Assembly (NCBI GenBank): GCA_947493955.1 | Contig: CANLSQ010000003.1 | Span: 372,001-436,000, forward strand | DNA length: 64,000 nucleotides | Origin: an uncultured Sphingomonadaceae bacterium | Lineage (GTDB): Bacteria > Pseudomonadota > Alphaproteobacteria > Sphingomonadales > Sphingomonadaceae | Direction: 5' to 3' | Translations under genes and position numbers: made by a program | Shown here: positions 18,211 through 25,224 of the stretch, in pieces | How the letters are laid out: each line of letters starts with the position of its first letter | How positions within the stretch are numbered: the first letter of the stretch is position 1 | The notes under the pieces: model-generated | Told to the model about the DNA's origin: nothing | What the model saw: only the letters and a program-made list of their open reading frames with translations | The model's database searches: none

Positions 18211-19305
18211 TCAATTCCACGTCTCTGGCTCACCGCGAACCGAGCAGCATTGCACCCCGACATTCTGGCCATAATAGAGGTTTGCCAGCGCCCGGGGCAT
18301 ATGTTGAAAACCCTTTTCGACATCCTGCACGGGCTTCAGCTTGCCGTCATGAATCCATCCCGCCAGATCATCCATCACCGCATCCCAGCGGTCCAGATGA
18401 TTATAGACAAAAAAGCCCTGCATTCGCGTTTCGGTGGCGCGCAGTCGGGTATAGTTGGACAGCTTGAACGGCTTGTTTCGCGTATATTCACTGATCGATC
18501 CGCACAGCACGACCCGGCTGTGAAGCCTCAAGCGTTCGAGACAGGCCTCCAGTGTTTCGCCGCCGACGTTGTCAAAATACAGGTCGATGCCATCAGGCCG
18601 CAGCTCGTCCAGTCTCGCTTCGATATTCTCGGATTTATAGTCAATCGCGTGGGAACAGCCATGTTCGAGAATGAAGGTGCATTTTTCGGGGCCACCCGCC
18701 ATACCGATAACATCACAGCCAACTACACTTGCGGCCATTTGACTGACCATCGATCCAACACCGCCAGCGGCTCCGGATAACACCATGCGGTCACCTTCTC
18801 TGGGATCGCCGCAGGCAAAGAGCCCGGCATGAGCCGAGAGGCCCGTCATACCCAATACGCCGGAACCGAGAGCCGCGGGCAAGCCGTTGGCCGGCATCCG
18901 GAAGAATTTTTCCTGCGGCGTCATTTTGGAGACCTTGTAAGTCTGCCAGCCCATCTGGCCCTGTACCATTTCGCCCTCACGCCAGTCGGGGTGGCGGGAC
19001 TTGACGACTTGCGCGACGCCGCGGCCATGGATGACATCACCGGGCTCCAGCACCCGCTCGCCGGCAGCGCCCGTGCCTTGCATATAGAAGCGCATGACAG
19101 GAGCGAGGCCGAGATAGTGGGTCTTGAGCAGTACTTCGCCTTCGCCGGGTTCCGGTATGTCCGTGACCGCCCATTCAAAATCTGACGGGACAACATTACC
19201 AACGGGCCGAGCCGCAACGCGCCATTGATAATTGGCGTCGTCGTCAATCTGCTTGCCCGCAGACAGGCCATCAAAGTCGGAAAGAGAGGAACCGGCGCCG
19301 GTCAC
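18211..19305 (-). CDS. NADP-dependent MDR-family oxidoreductase (enone/prostaglandin-reductase-like)
   Basis: 364 residues. GTG at 19305 is the only reasonable start; it lies directly behind the stop of the upstream VOC gene. The zinc-free MDR fold is evident: WRVAARPVGN, the GRGVAQVVKSRHPD segment, cofactor motif SGAAGGVGSMVSQMA near residue 190, FDNVGGETLEACL and LCGSISEYT. This branch reduces the C=C bond of enones and enals with NADPH. The first 28 residues before QWRVAARP are not normal for the family and may not all be translated. Two other members are at 45905 and 53584. Confidence 0.88.
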   Translation of the reverse strand: MTGAGSSLSDFDGLSAGKQIDDDANYQWRVAARPVGNVVPSDFEWAVTDIPEPGEGEVLLKTHYLGLAPVMRFYMQGTGAAGERVLEPGDVIHGRGVAQVVKSRHPDWREGEMVQGQMGWQTYKVSKMTPQEKFFRMPANGLPAALGSGVLGMTGLSAHAGLFACGDPREGDRMVLSGAAGGVGSMVSQMAASVVGCDVIGMAGGPEKCTFILEHGCSHAIDYKSENIEARLDELRPDGIDLYFDNVGGETLEACLERLRLHSRVVLCGSISEYTRNKPFKLSNYTRLRATETRMQGFFVYNHLDRWDAVMDDLAGWIHDGKLKPVQDVEKGFQHMPRALANLYYGQNVGVQCCSVRGEPETWN

Positions 19306-19779
19306 TCAGTCATGAACCTTCACGACCTGGTTCACTTCAAAGAAATAGCCATCCAGATCCCAGAAGGAGCAGCCGATCATATCCTTTTGCTTGCCATCAG
19401 CACCGGTCACGCTCCATTCGCGTGGTTCGCTATGGATGGTGGAACCGAGCGAACGGGCCCGTTCTACCGCGCCTTTTGCATCTTCCGATGCGACGACGAA
19501 AACCGGTGCGCCAAACTGGATTTCGGTGGGCAGCTCTTCCGGTGCATCCTGCTTGGGATCGAGCCATTCGAGCAGGCCGATCATGCCGATCATGTCATGT
19601 TCGCATTTCAGGATGATCAGGCGGGTTTTGTCACCCTTTTTACCGGCGGCGAGCTGCGTCCCGGACAGGGTGAAGGGCGTGTCCATCCACTTGGTCATGC
19701 CAAAGACGGTTTCATACCAGTTCGACGCGGCATCCCCGTCACGAACCATCAACGTCGTGCGTTTGATAATATCAGTCAT
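19306..19779 (-). CDS. VOC family protein
   Basis: 157 residues from ATG 19779, which overlaps the DUF1330 stop as ATGA. N-terminal module: KRTTLMVRDGDAASNWYETVFGM; second module: GAPVFVVASEDAKGAVERARSLG with DLDGYFFEVNQV at the end, where the final glutamate ligand belongs. It resembles glyoxalase or bleomycin-resistance type proteins. It is the second gene of the eight-gene operon. Reaction unknown. Confidence 0.85.
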   Translation of the reverse strand: MTDIIKRTTLMVRDGDAASNWYETVFGMTKWMDTPFTLSGTQLAAGKKGDKTRLIILKCEHDMIGMIGLLEWLDPKQDAPEELPTEIQFGAPVFVVASEDAKGAVERARSLGSTIHSEPREWSVTGADGKQKDMIGCSFWDLDGYFFEVNQVVKVHD

Positions 19780-20078
19780 GCGATTTTCGGGCTTTCTATG
19801 ACGAGGACCTGGCAATCGGCGATATCAGCGCGCAGCTTCTTGGCTTCCTGATATTCCGGACTGTTCCAGAATTTATGAACGGCGGCTTTGTCGGGCCATT
19901 CTGAAATCACCATCGACGCGCCGTCGCCAAAACCGCCTTCCAGAAGCTCTGCTCCCGGGCCGCGCAAGATATAGCGTCCGCCGAACTTCTCAACCAGAGC
20001 ACCGGCAGCAGCGCCATAGCCCTTGATGAATTTGTCGCGATCTGAAATTTTCGCAGTAACGATCATATAGGCCGGCAT
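19776..20078 (-). CDS. DUF1330 domain protein
   Basis: 100 residues, dimeric alpha-beta barrel fold of the DUF1330 family: MPAYMIVTAKISDRDKFIKGYG, GGRYILRGPG and EWPDKAAVHKFWNSPEYQEAKKLR. No reaction is established for the family. It is the leading gene of the minus-strand operon to 14678; the palindrome TTGTCCGGACAA lies only 20 bases upstream of its start codon, overlapping the likely promoter. Confidence 0.88.
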   Translation of the reverse strand: MPAYMIVTAKISDRDKFIKGYGAAAGALVEKFGGRYILRGPGAELLEGGFGDGASMVISEWPDKAAVHKFWNSPEYQEAKKLRADIADCQVLVIESPKIA

Positions 20079-20098
20079 GGGCGAGTCCCCTTCAAAAG

Positions 20099-20110
20099 TT
20101 GTCCGGACAA
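20099..20110. promoter_or_regulatory. Palindromic operator, copy 1 (TTGTCCGGACAA)
   Basis: Perfect 12-base palindrome in a 71-base gap, 20 bases upstream of the DUF1330 start. One of seven copies in this window, all intergenic. The position between promoter and start suggests repression by a dimeric regulator. Confidence 0.8.
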
Positions 20111-20149
20111 ATTACGCAAGAGACAGCTGATTGCAACCGCTATTTTACA

Positions 20150-21301
20150 CTATTTCGGCCACCTTGCCTTGTCGCGCAAATAGCGCCCGGAATCCCGTGT
20201 GTCCTTGGGTTGATATTCGGCAAAAAGATTGGGACCATAGCGGGATCGATACTGCTCGAACACCGGCAGGAACAGCTCGCTATGAACAATCGGCTGGCGG
20301 TTACGCGCCCTGAAATTGGCGATCGGGATGCGCGCAGAAACCAGTGTTTCAAAAGCGGTCTCGGCGATATTCATGACATCACCATCGGGCGCGTAAATGG
20401 CCGACCCACCACCGCCAGCATCAGCAAAATAATAGGGGTTTTCCGGCGATGCGGCATTGTTCGCTACCGCTGTATAGACGCCATTATAGAGGCTGGTCGC
20501 CTGCATATCGATGGGGTTAAAACCGCCCGTCGCGGTGCGCAGGATAATCTCCGCGCCTTTCATCGCAAAGGCCCGGAAGAGTTCCGGTTCGCGCTGTACC
20601 GAGCTAGTCGCAATATTACCGATTGGCGTACGTGTGACAGGGAGAACCGCGTCGGCTCCGTACATTTCGACATAGCGGTCCAGCACATCATAAATGGTGG
20701 TGGTAAACAGTTCGAAATCGCCCCCGAAAAAGCCCTTTATGTTGCGGGCCTTCCAGTGCTTGTCGACAATCTCACCTTTGCTATTCATGATTGTGGTGAT
20801 GGACAGCAGGCTTTCCGGCCAGTCCGGATCGCGCACATAGGAGCCGAAAACGAGCCAGCAACCATATTCGCGGGCCTTGCTGGCGAGCATCTCCGTCTCT
20901 TCACCAGGTATCTCGATGGCCGCCTTTCGCGCGTCCTGGATATTCCACTTATGATAATAGCCGGTAATCGGAAATTCGTGAAAGAAGATCAGATCTTTCG
21001 GACCGGAAAAACCATTTGCAGCGTCGATCAGGTCCATCATATGCTGCACATTGGCGCGGCGGGTCTGCTTCAGGTTACTGAGCTCGACCGGTACGACCCG
21101 CGCCTGGGCGACACCTAGCGAAATGATATCTCTGGCCAATGGCACCGTTTCATAACGGCCATCTGGCGTGATGCTGATCTTGTCCGGTCCGCCTTTCTTG
21201 GCGGCATGGGCGAAATCAGTCCAGCTTAATGCAGCTCCAGCCGCCAGACCCGCGCCCGCTGAAAAGAGGCTGCGCCGTGAAACACCGTCCTTTTGGTCCA
21301 T
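20150..21301 (-). CDS. Tat-exported nitrilase-fold (carbon-nitrogen hydrolase) protein lacking the catalytic Cys
   Basis: 383 residues. The N-terminus has a twin-arginine signal (SRRSLF followed by a hydrophobic alanine-rich stretch to about residue 33), so the protein is periplasmic. The nitrilase fold is recognisable: Glu109 in FFHEFPITGYY, Lys184 in DKHWKARN, and the strand before PELFRAFAMKGAEIIL. At the place of the catalytic cysteine the sequence reads IATSSVQREPEL: aligned on the PEL motif, Ser233 replaces Cys. It may be a non-hydrolytic relative or use serine. It follows the alpha/beta-hydrolase gene at 21315 by 13 bases in one operon. Confidence 0.82.
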   Translation of the reverse strand: MDQKDGVSRRSLFSAGAGLAAGAALSWTDFAHAAKKGGPDKISITPDGRYETVPLARDIISLGVAQARVVPVELSNLKQTRRANVQHMMDLIDAANGFSGPKDLIFFHEFPITGYYHKWNIQDARKAAIEIPGEETEMLASKAREYGCWLVFGSYVRDPDWPESLLSITTIMNSKGEIVDKHWKARNIKGFFGGDFELFTTTIYDVLDRYVEMYGADAVLPVTRTPIGNIATSSVQREPELFRAFAMKGAEIILRTATGGFNPIDMQATSLYNGVYTAVANNAASPENPYYFADAGGGGSAIYAPDGDVMNIAETAFETLVSARIPIANFRARNRQPIVHSELFLPVFEQYRSRYGPNLFAEYQPKDTRDSGRYLRDKARWPK

Positions 21302-21314
21302 GATAAAATTCCTC

Positions 21315-22268
21315 TCATTTCTCGCTCATATTGGGGGGATCATTGTCCAGGAACGGACGGATGACCGTGACATATTTTTCCGGAGCGAGATCGAAGCCGC
21401 CCAGCGTGATACCATTGATATGTATTAGCGTGGCTTGCGGGAACAAGGGCAAGGCTGCCTCTGTCTCTTGTTTGAGGCTACCGTCATTGGTGATCAGCAG
21501 GACAGGCTGCTCGACGTTCGGGAAACGCTCTTCGGCAGGATAGGTAAAGACGCCGTGATAGGCTTCCCAACAATGCGGATAACATTGCATCATGTCACCA
21601 AAATGCTCCTGCGCGCGCTCCAGGGACAGACCAGCTGTGGTCGCTGCTTTGGCAAAATCCCATTTTTTGGCGAGATGAGAGCCGTCTGACGCAACTTGTT
21701 CAGGCTTGGCGTTGGCTTGATAGGCCTTTTTGCGCTCAGCGCCGGTGAAGAAGGGTAGGCCGGGTAGGACCAGCCTGCGGACGAGGCCAGGATGCTGGAT
21801 GGCAAGCTCTGTCGCGATCAGGGTGCCTGTGTGATAACCGAGTAGATCAACCGGCTGTCCCTTTTTGCCGCCATATCCCATCGCCTTGAGGACGGTCGCT
21901 GCAGATTCGGCATAGCCATTAATGGATTGCAACTCCTTTGGCCGATCCGAATCGCCATAGCCGGGTGTATCAATGGCGATGACTGTCCGATCGCTTGCCA
22001 TGCGCCGCATGAACTTGAGGAAATAATCACTGGAATAAGGTGTGGGGTGGAATAGTACTAGCGGGGGTTTTGGGGATTCTGTCTCGGGGCGTGCGATGCG
22101 CACATGGACCTGGCCCAACGGTCCAGCGATAAAGTCGCGTTCTATTCTGATGGCAGGCGTTTCAACCGGAAAGGATATGCCGGATTTTGCCGAATCTACA
22201 TTGGCGGCGGAGAAAAGCGCGATAAACGACACATAGGTCAAAAAAATACAGTTCCGATAAATCCGCAT
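21315..22268 (-). CDS. Exported alpha/beta-hydrolase-fold protein with His at the nucleophile position
   Basis: 317 residues. The first 26 residues are a hydrophobic leader (IFLTYVSFIALFSAANVDSA), so it is probably periplasmic or membrane-anchored. The core matches the protein at 15600-16406: FHPTPYSSD loop, DTPGYGDSD turn and the elbow LLGYHTGTL, with His146 (codon CAC) where serine is expected. No C-terminal catalytic histidine is seen (GITLGGFDLAPEKY). It is first gene of a two-gene unit with the nitrilase-fold protein, and a copy of the operator lies 50 bases upstream. Probably not a serine hydrolase. Confidence 0.83.
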   Translation of the reverse strand: MRIYRNCIFLTYVSFIALFSAANVDSAKSGISFPVETPAIRIERDFIAGPLGQVHVRIARPETESPKPPLVLFHPTPYSSDYFLKFMRRMASDRTVIAIDTPGYGDSDRPKELQSINGYAESAATVLKAMGYGGKKGQPVDLLGYHTGTLIATELAIQHPGLVRRLVLPGLPFFTGAERKKAYQANAKPEQVASDGSHLAKKWDFAKAATTAGLSLERAQEHFGDMMQCYPHCWEAYHGVFTYPAEERFPNVEQPVLLITNDGSLKQETEAALPLFPQATLIHINGITLGGFDLAPEKYVTVIRPFLDNDPPNMSEK

Positions 22269-22318
22269 CCAACGTCCCTCGATCCCAATTTCGCATTGCG
22301 TATCAGAATATCTAGGAA

Positions 22319-22330
22319 ATGTCCGGACAA
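22319..22330. promoter_or_regulatory. Palindromic operator, copy 2 (ATGTCCGGACAA)
   Basis: Core TGTCCGGACA is perfect, with one mismatch in the outer base. It lies 50 bases upstream of the minus-strand hydrolase gene at 22268, on the left side of the divergent promoter region. Confidence 0.75.
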
Positions 22331-22433
22331 ATTATCGGATAGGATTAATCTGATCTGCTATGCTTTCTTTCCGCGTTGCACGTAAGCGTTGTATTTTTGT
22401 GACAGTCTTTGCGTTCAAATAGCAGTGATCAAT

Positions 22434-22451
22434 AATTTGTCTGGACAAATT
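22434..22451. promoter_or_regulatory. Palindromic operator, copy 3 (AATTTGTCTGGACAAATT)
   Basis: 18-base palindrome, perfect except for the central T/G pair. It lies 69 bases upstream of the first TonB receptor start, 103 bases from copy 2, so the two divergent units of this 252-base region each have their own site. Confidence 0.8.
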
Positions 22452-22520
22452 ATCTTGATAGTGAAAGTTTAATCCTGAGGAAGAGAGTAAGCTGGCAACC
22501 GCTGGTATCAGGGAGGAAAA

Positions 22521-25022
22521 ATGAAAAATATCTTTAAAGCTGCGCTTCTGGCAGCAACTGCCGCTGTTCCGGTTTCGGCATATGCGCAAAATTTGCCCGC
22601 AGATGATGTGTCGGTTGAGGATGATTCGAATGTCATCATTGTCACGGCACGAAAAGTGTCGGAAAACTTACAGGAAGTACCGTCAACCATCGCCGTCGTG
22701 ACGTCTGACTCCATTGATAATCTGGCGCTGGACAGCGTTGCCGACATTTCCCGTGTGACCGCGGGACTGACATTTGATGATAGCTTTGGACGCGACTCCA
22801 ATCGGCCGGTTATTCGCGGCCAGGCCAATATTCTGGGCGATTCCGGTGTCGCCGTATTCATTGACGGTATCTATTTTAGCGGCTCGATTGGTGACTATAA
22901 TGTCGACAATATTGAACGGATAGAGGTCGTCAAAGGACCGCAAAGCGCACTCTATGGTCGTAACACCTATTCTGGTGCGATAAATATCATCTCCAAGGGA
23001 CCAGCTGATCAGCTGGAAGGTAATATCACCCTCGATGTTTCAGAGAATGACCGGTACGAAATCACCGGCGGTATTAGAGGGCCAATAACTGACTCGATCA
23101 GCGCCGCAGTGTCCGCTCGTTTTTATGATTTTGGCGGAGAGTTTACCAATTTGTTTGATGGCGAGAAAGTTGGCGATCAGTCATCTTACTCTTTCTCCGG
23201 TGCATTCCAGTTCGACAATGACGGGCCCTTTACCGCTTCGCTTCGGACTTACTACAACCGCACCGATGACGGTCAGCCTGCGATTTTCGCTCAGGATACC
23301 AGTGCCAATAACTGTTTCACCGACAATGGTGCGCTATATGGCGGTGGTGGCCGTTATTTCTGCGGCACCATCAGACCGCAAGCGATAAACACAGATTATA
23401 CACGACAATTTGCCGACCCGGATGATGTTGGACTGGAAGCCAAGACGTTCAACGCCGCCTTCCGCATGGATTATGAATTTAGCGATCAGGTCACTTTAAC
23501 CTCATTGACCGGGTATAATTATCGCCGGGAAATTTTGAACACCGACGGTGACTATTCGCCGACCAGTTTCGAAACCGCTATATTCGCGCGTTTTCCAGGA
23601 GGTGCTCCAATTGGTTTCGGCCCGGCCGGTCCGATTTTTCCATTTAATTTTGTCGGTTCGTCGGTTGACTTTTCATTCTCTAACAACACGCTAACTGAAG
23701 ACTGGTCGCAAGAATTGCGCCTGGCTTATGATGGCGATCGCTTTGATTTCCTGATTGGCGGTTATTATTTCGACCAGGATAGTGACAGCCAAGATATTCG
23801 GGTAGTGCCTGCAGATGCTGCAGCCCTTGCTGCTGCAAGTTATAACGCTGCTCTGGCGAATGAGCAGGCGATTTGTGTAGCCAATCCCAATTGCGATTCG
23901 TTGGTGGATGCGGATCAACTTTTGTTCCCCGGGCCATCCACACCTAACTCCCGCGATCTCAACAGCCAGAATATTCGCAACTGGGCAATTTTCGGATCCG
24001 CCAGTTTTGATATCACGGATCGACTGACCTTGGGTGTTGAAGGCCGTTACGCGTCAGAGCGCGTGCGGCAGTCGACCATTGATCGTGATGAAGGAGATCC
24101 CTTTCCGGCGCCCGTTATGGTTCGCGAGACTTTCAAGAAATTTTCTCCACGGATCACGCTGGACTATAAGATTACCCCGGACAATCTGATCTATGCAGAT
24201 TTCGGACAGGGTCAAAAGCCCGGAGGCTTTAATGGTGTGACCGCAATTAATGCAGGCGTGCCTTCTTATGAGGAAGAAGAGGTCGATGCTTTTGAAATCG
24301 GTACTAAAAATACGTTCGCCGACGGAAAACTTATCTTCAACGCGGCGGCTTTTTACAATGACATAACCGGTTACCAGTTGACCCAGAATGTCCAGTCGGC
24401 GGCCAATGCGGTCTCCGCGATCGTAAATGCTGGTGATGCCCGGGTACTGGGTCTGGAAGTTGAGCTGCTCGCGCGGCCTAATCCAAACTGGACGTTCACC
24501 GCAAACTATGCGCTGGCGGACAGCAAATTTACTTCCGGGTTTGACGAAAACCAAGGCGTCCTCAATGACGTGGCAGATGACGGTTTGAATAATTGCTCAA
24601 CCGGCTTTCAGTTCCCCGAGCTTGGTGGTTGTACGGATGCCAAAGCGGTGTTCGGTTCCATTGACGGAAAGCGGATACCGCGGGCACCTGTGCATCAGTT
24701 TTTCGTGGATGCCGATTACCGCACACCGATTGGCAGTGGCGATTGGGAATTTTTTGCGGGCGCTAATATAACCGTTGTTTCCAGCAGTTTTGCACAAGTC
24801 CACAATCTAGCCAAAACCGGCGGCTCCGCCGTAGCCGATGCACGATTGGGATTTGAGAATGATAATTTCAAAATCCAGGCCTATGTGAAGAACTTTACGG
24901 ATGAAGATGCTGTGGCGCAAATTATCCGGTACGCGGATTCCAGTGACAATTTCCGGCGGAGTTTCATCGCTGGCCTACGTCCTGGTCGTCGCTTCGGGCT
25001 AATCCTCTCGGCGAAATACTAG
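22521..25022 (+). CDS. TonB-dependent outer-membrane receptor 1
   Basis: 833 residues. Signal peptide about 1-22 (FKAALLAATAAVPVSAYAQ), TonB box DSNVIIVTARK at about 35-45, plug domain with VPSTIAVVTSD, VIRGQANILGDSGVAVFIDGI and GPQSALYGRNTYSGAINI, then a 22-strand barrel ending in RRFGLILSAKY. GGAGGAAAA precedes the ATG. It carries a large ligand across the outer membrane using TonB energy. Sphingomonad genomes have many such receptors for plant or xenobiotic molecules, so the ligand cannot be inferred. Its promoter has the GTCTGGAC palindrome, and a clear terminator follows. Confidence 0.95.
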   Translation: MKNIFKAALLAATAAVPVSAYAQNLPADDVSVEDDSNVIIVTARKVSENLQEVPSTIAVVTSDSIDNLALDSVADISRVTAGLTFDDSFGRDSNRPVIRGQANILGDSGVAVFIDGIYFSGSIGDYNVDNIERIEVVKGPQSALYGRNTYSGAINIISKGPADQLEGNITLDVSENDRYEITGGIRGPITDSISAAVSARFYDFGGEFTNLFDGEKVGDQSSYSFSGAFQFDNDGPFTASLRTYYNRTDDGQPAIFAQDTSANNCFTDNGALYGGGGRYFCGTIRPQAINTDYTRQFADPDDVGLEAKTFNAAFRMDYEFSDQVTLTSLTGYNYRREILNTDGDYSPTSFETAIFARFPGGAPIGFGPAGPIFPFNFVGSSVDFSFSNNTLTEDWSQELRLAYDGDRFDFLIGGYYFDQDSDSQDIRVVPADAAALAAASYNAALANEQAICVANPNCDSLVDADQLLFPGPSTPNSRDLNSQNIRNWAIFGSASFDITDRLTLGVEGRYASERVRQSTIDRDEGDPFPAPVMVRETFKKFSPRITLDYKITPDNLIYADFGQGQKPGGFNGVTAINAGVPSYEEEEVDAFEIGTKNTFADGKLIFNAAAFYNDITGYQLTQNVQSAANAVSAIVNAGDARVLGLEVELLARPNPNWTFTANYALADSKFTSGFDENQGVLNDVADDGLNNCSTGFQFPELGGCTDAKAVFGSIDGKRIPRAPVHQFFVDADYRTPIGSGDWEFFAGANITVVSSSFAQVHNLAKTGGSAVADARLGFENDNFKIQAYVKNFTDEDAVAQIIRYADSSDNFRRSFIAGLRPGRRFGLILSAKY

Positions 25023-25039
25023 TCGGCTTTCTCCCCTTA

Positions 25040-25075
25040 AAAACCCGCTGCCCATGTTCTGGCGGCGGGTTTTTT
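25040..25075 (+). terminator. Rho-independent terminator after TonB receptor 1
   Basis: Stem AACCCGC-TGCC / GGCG-GCGGGTT with an eight-base loop, followed by TTTTTTC. It begins 17 bases after the receptor stop codon and separates the two receptor genes. Confidence 0.85.
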
Positions 25076-25108
25076 CTGATTTGCGATGCAAACTAGGCAC
25101 AAATATCG

Positions 25109-25131
25109 CGCCAAAGCGGAAAACTTTGGCG
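25109..25131. promoter_or_regulatory. Inverted repeat CGCCAAAG-N7-CTTTGGCG
   Basis: Perfect 8-base arms with a 7-base spacer, nine bases before operator copy 4. It could be a second weak terminator (GTTTTC follows) or a binding site for another regulator in the receptor 2 promoter. Confidence 0.45.
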
Positions 25132-25139
25132 GTTTTCAA

Positions 25140-25157
25140 AATTTGTCTGGACAAATT
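25140..25157. promoter_or_regulatory. Palindromic operator, copy 4 (AATTTGTCTGGACAAATT)
   Basis: Identical over 18 bases to copy 3. It lies 67 bases upstream of the second TonB receptor start, with copy 5 centred 47 bases downstream of its centre. Confidence 0.8.
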
Positions 25158-25189
25158 AGTCGATCGGTGGAATCTGGATTATAACAAAA

Positions 25190-25201
25190 TTGTCCGGACA
25201 A
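25190..25201. promoter_or_regulatory. Palindromic operator, copy 5 (TTGTCCGGACAA)
   Basis: Perfect 12-base palindrome 23 bases upstream of the receptor 2 ATG. Together with copy 4 it gives two sites in one promoter, spaced 47 bases centre to centre (about four and a half helical turns). Confidence 0.8.
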
Positions 25202-25224
25202 ATAAATCAAGGGGAGATGTGGGG

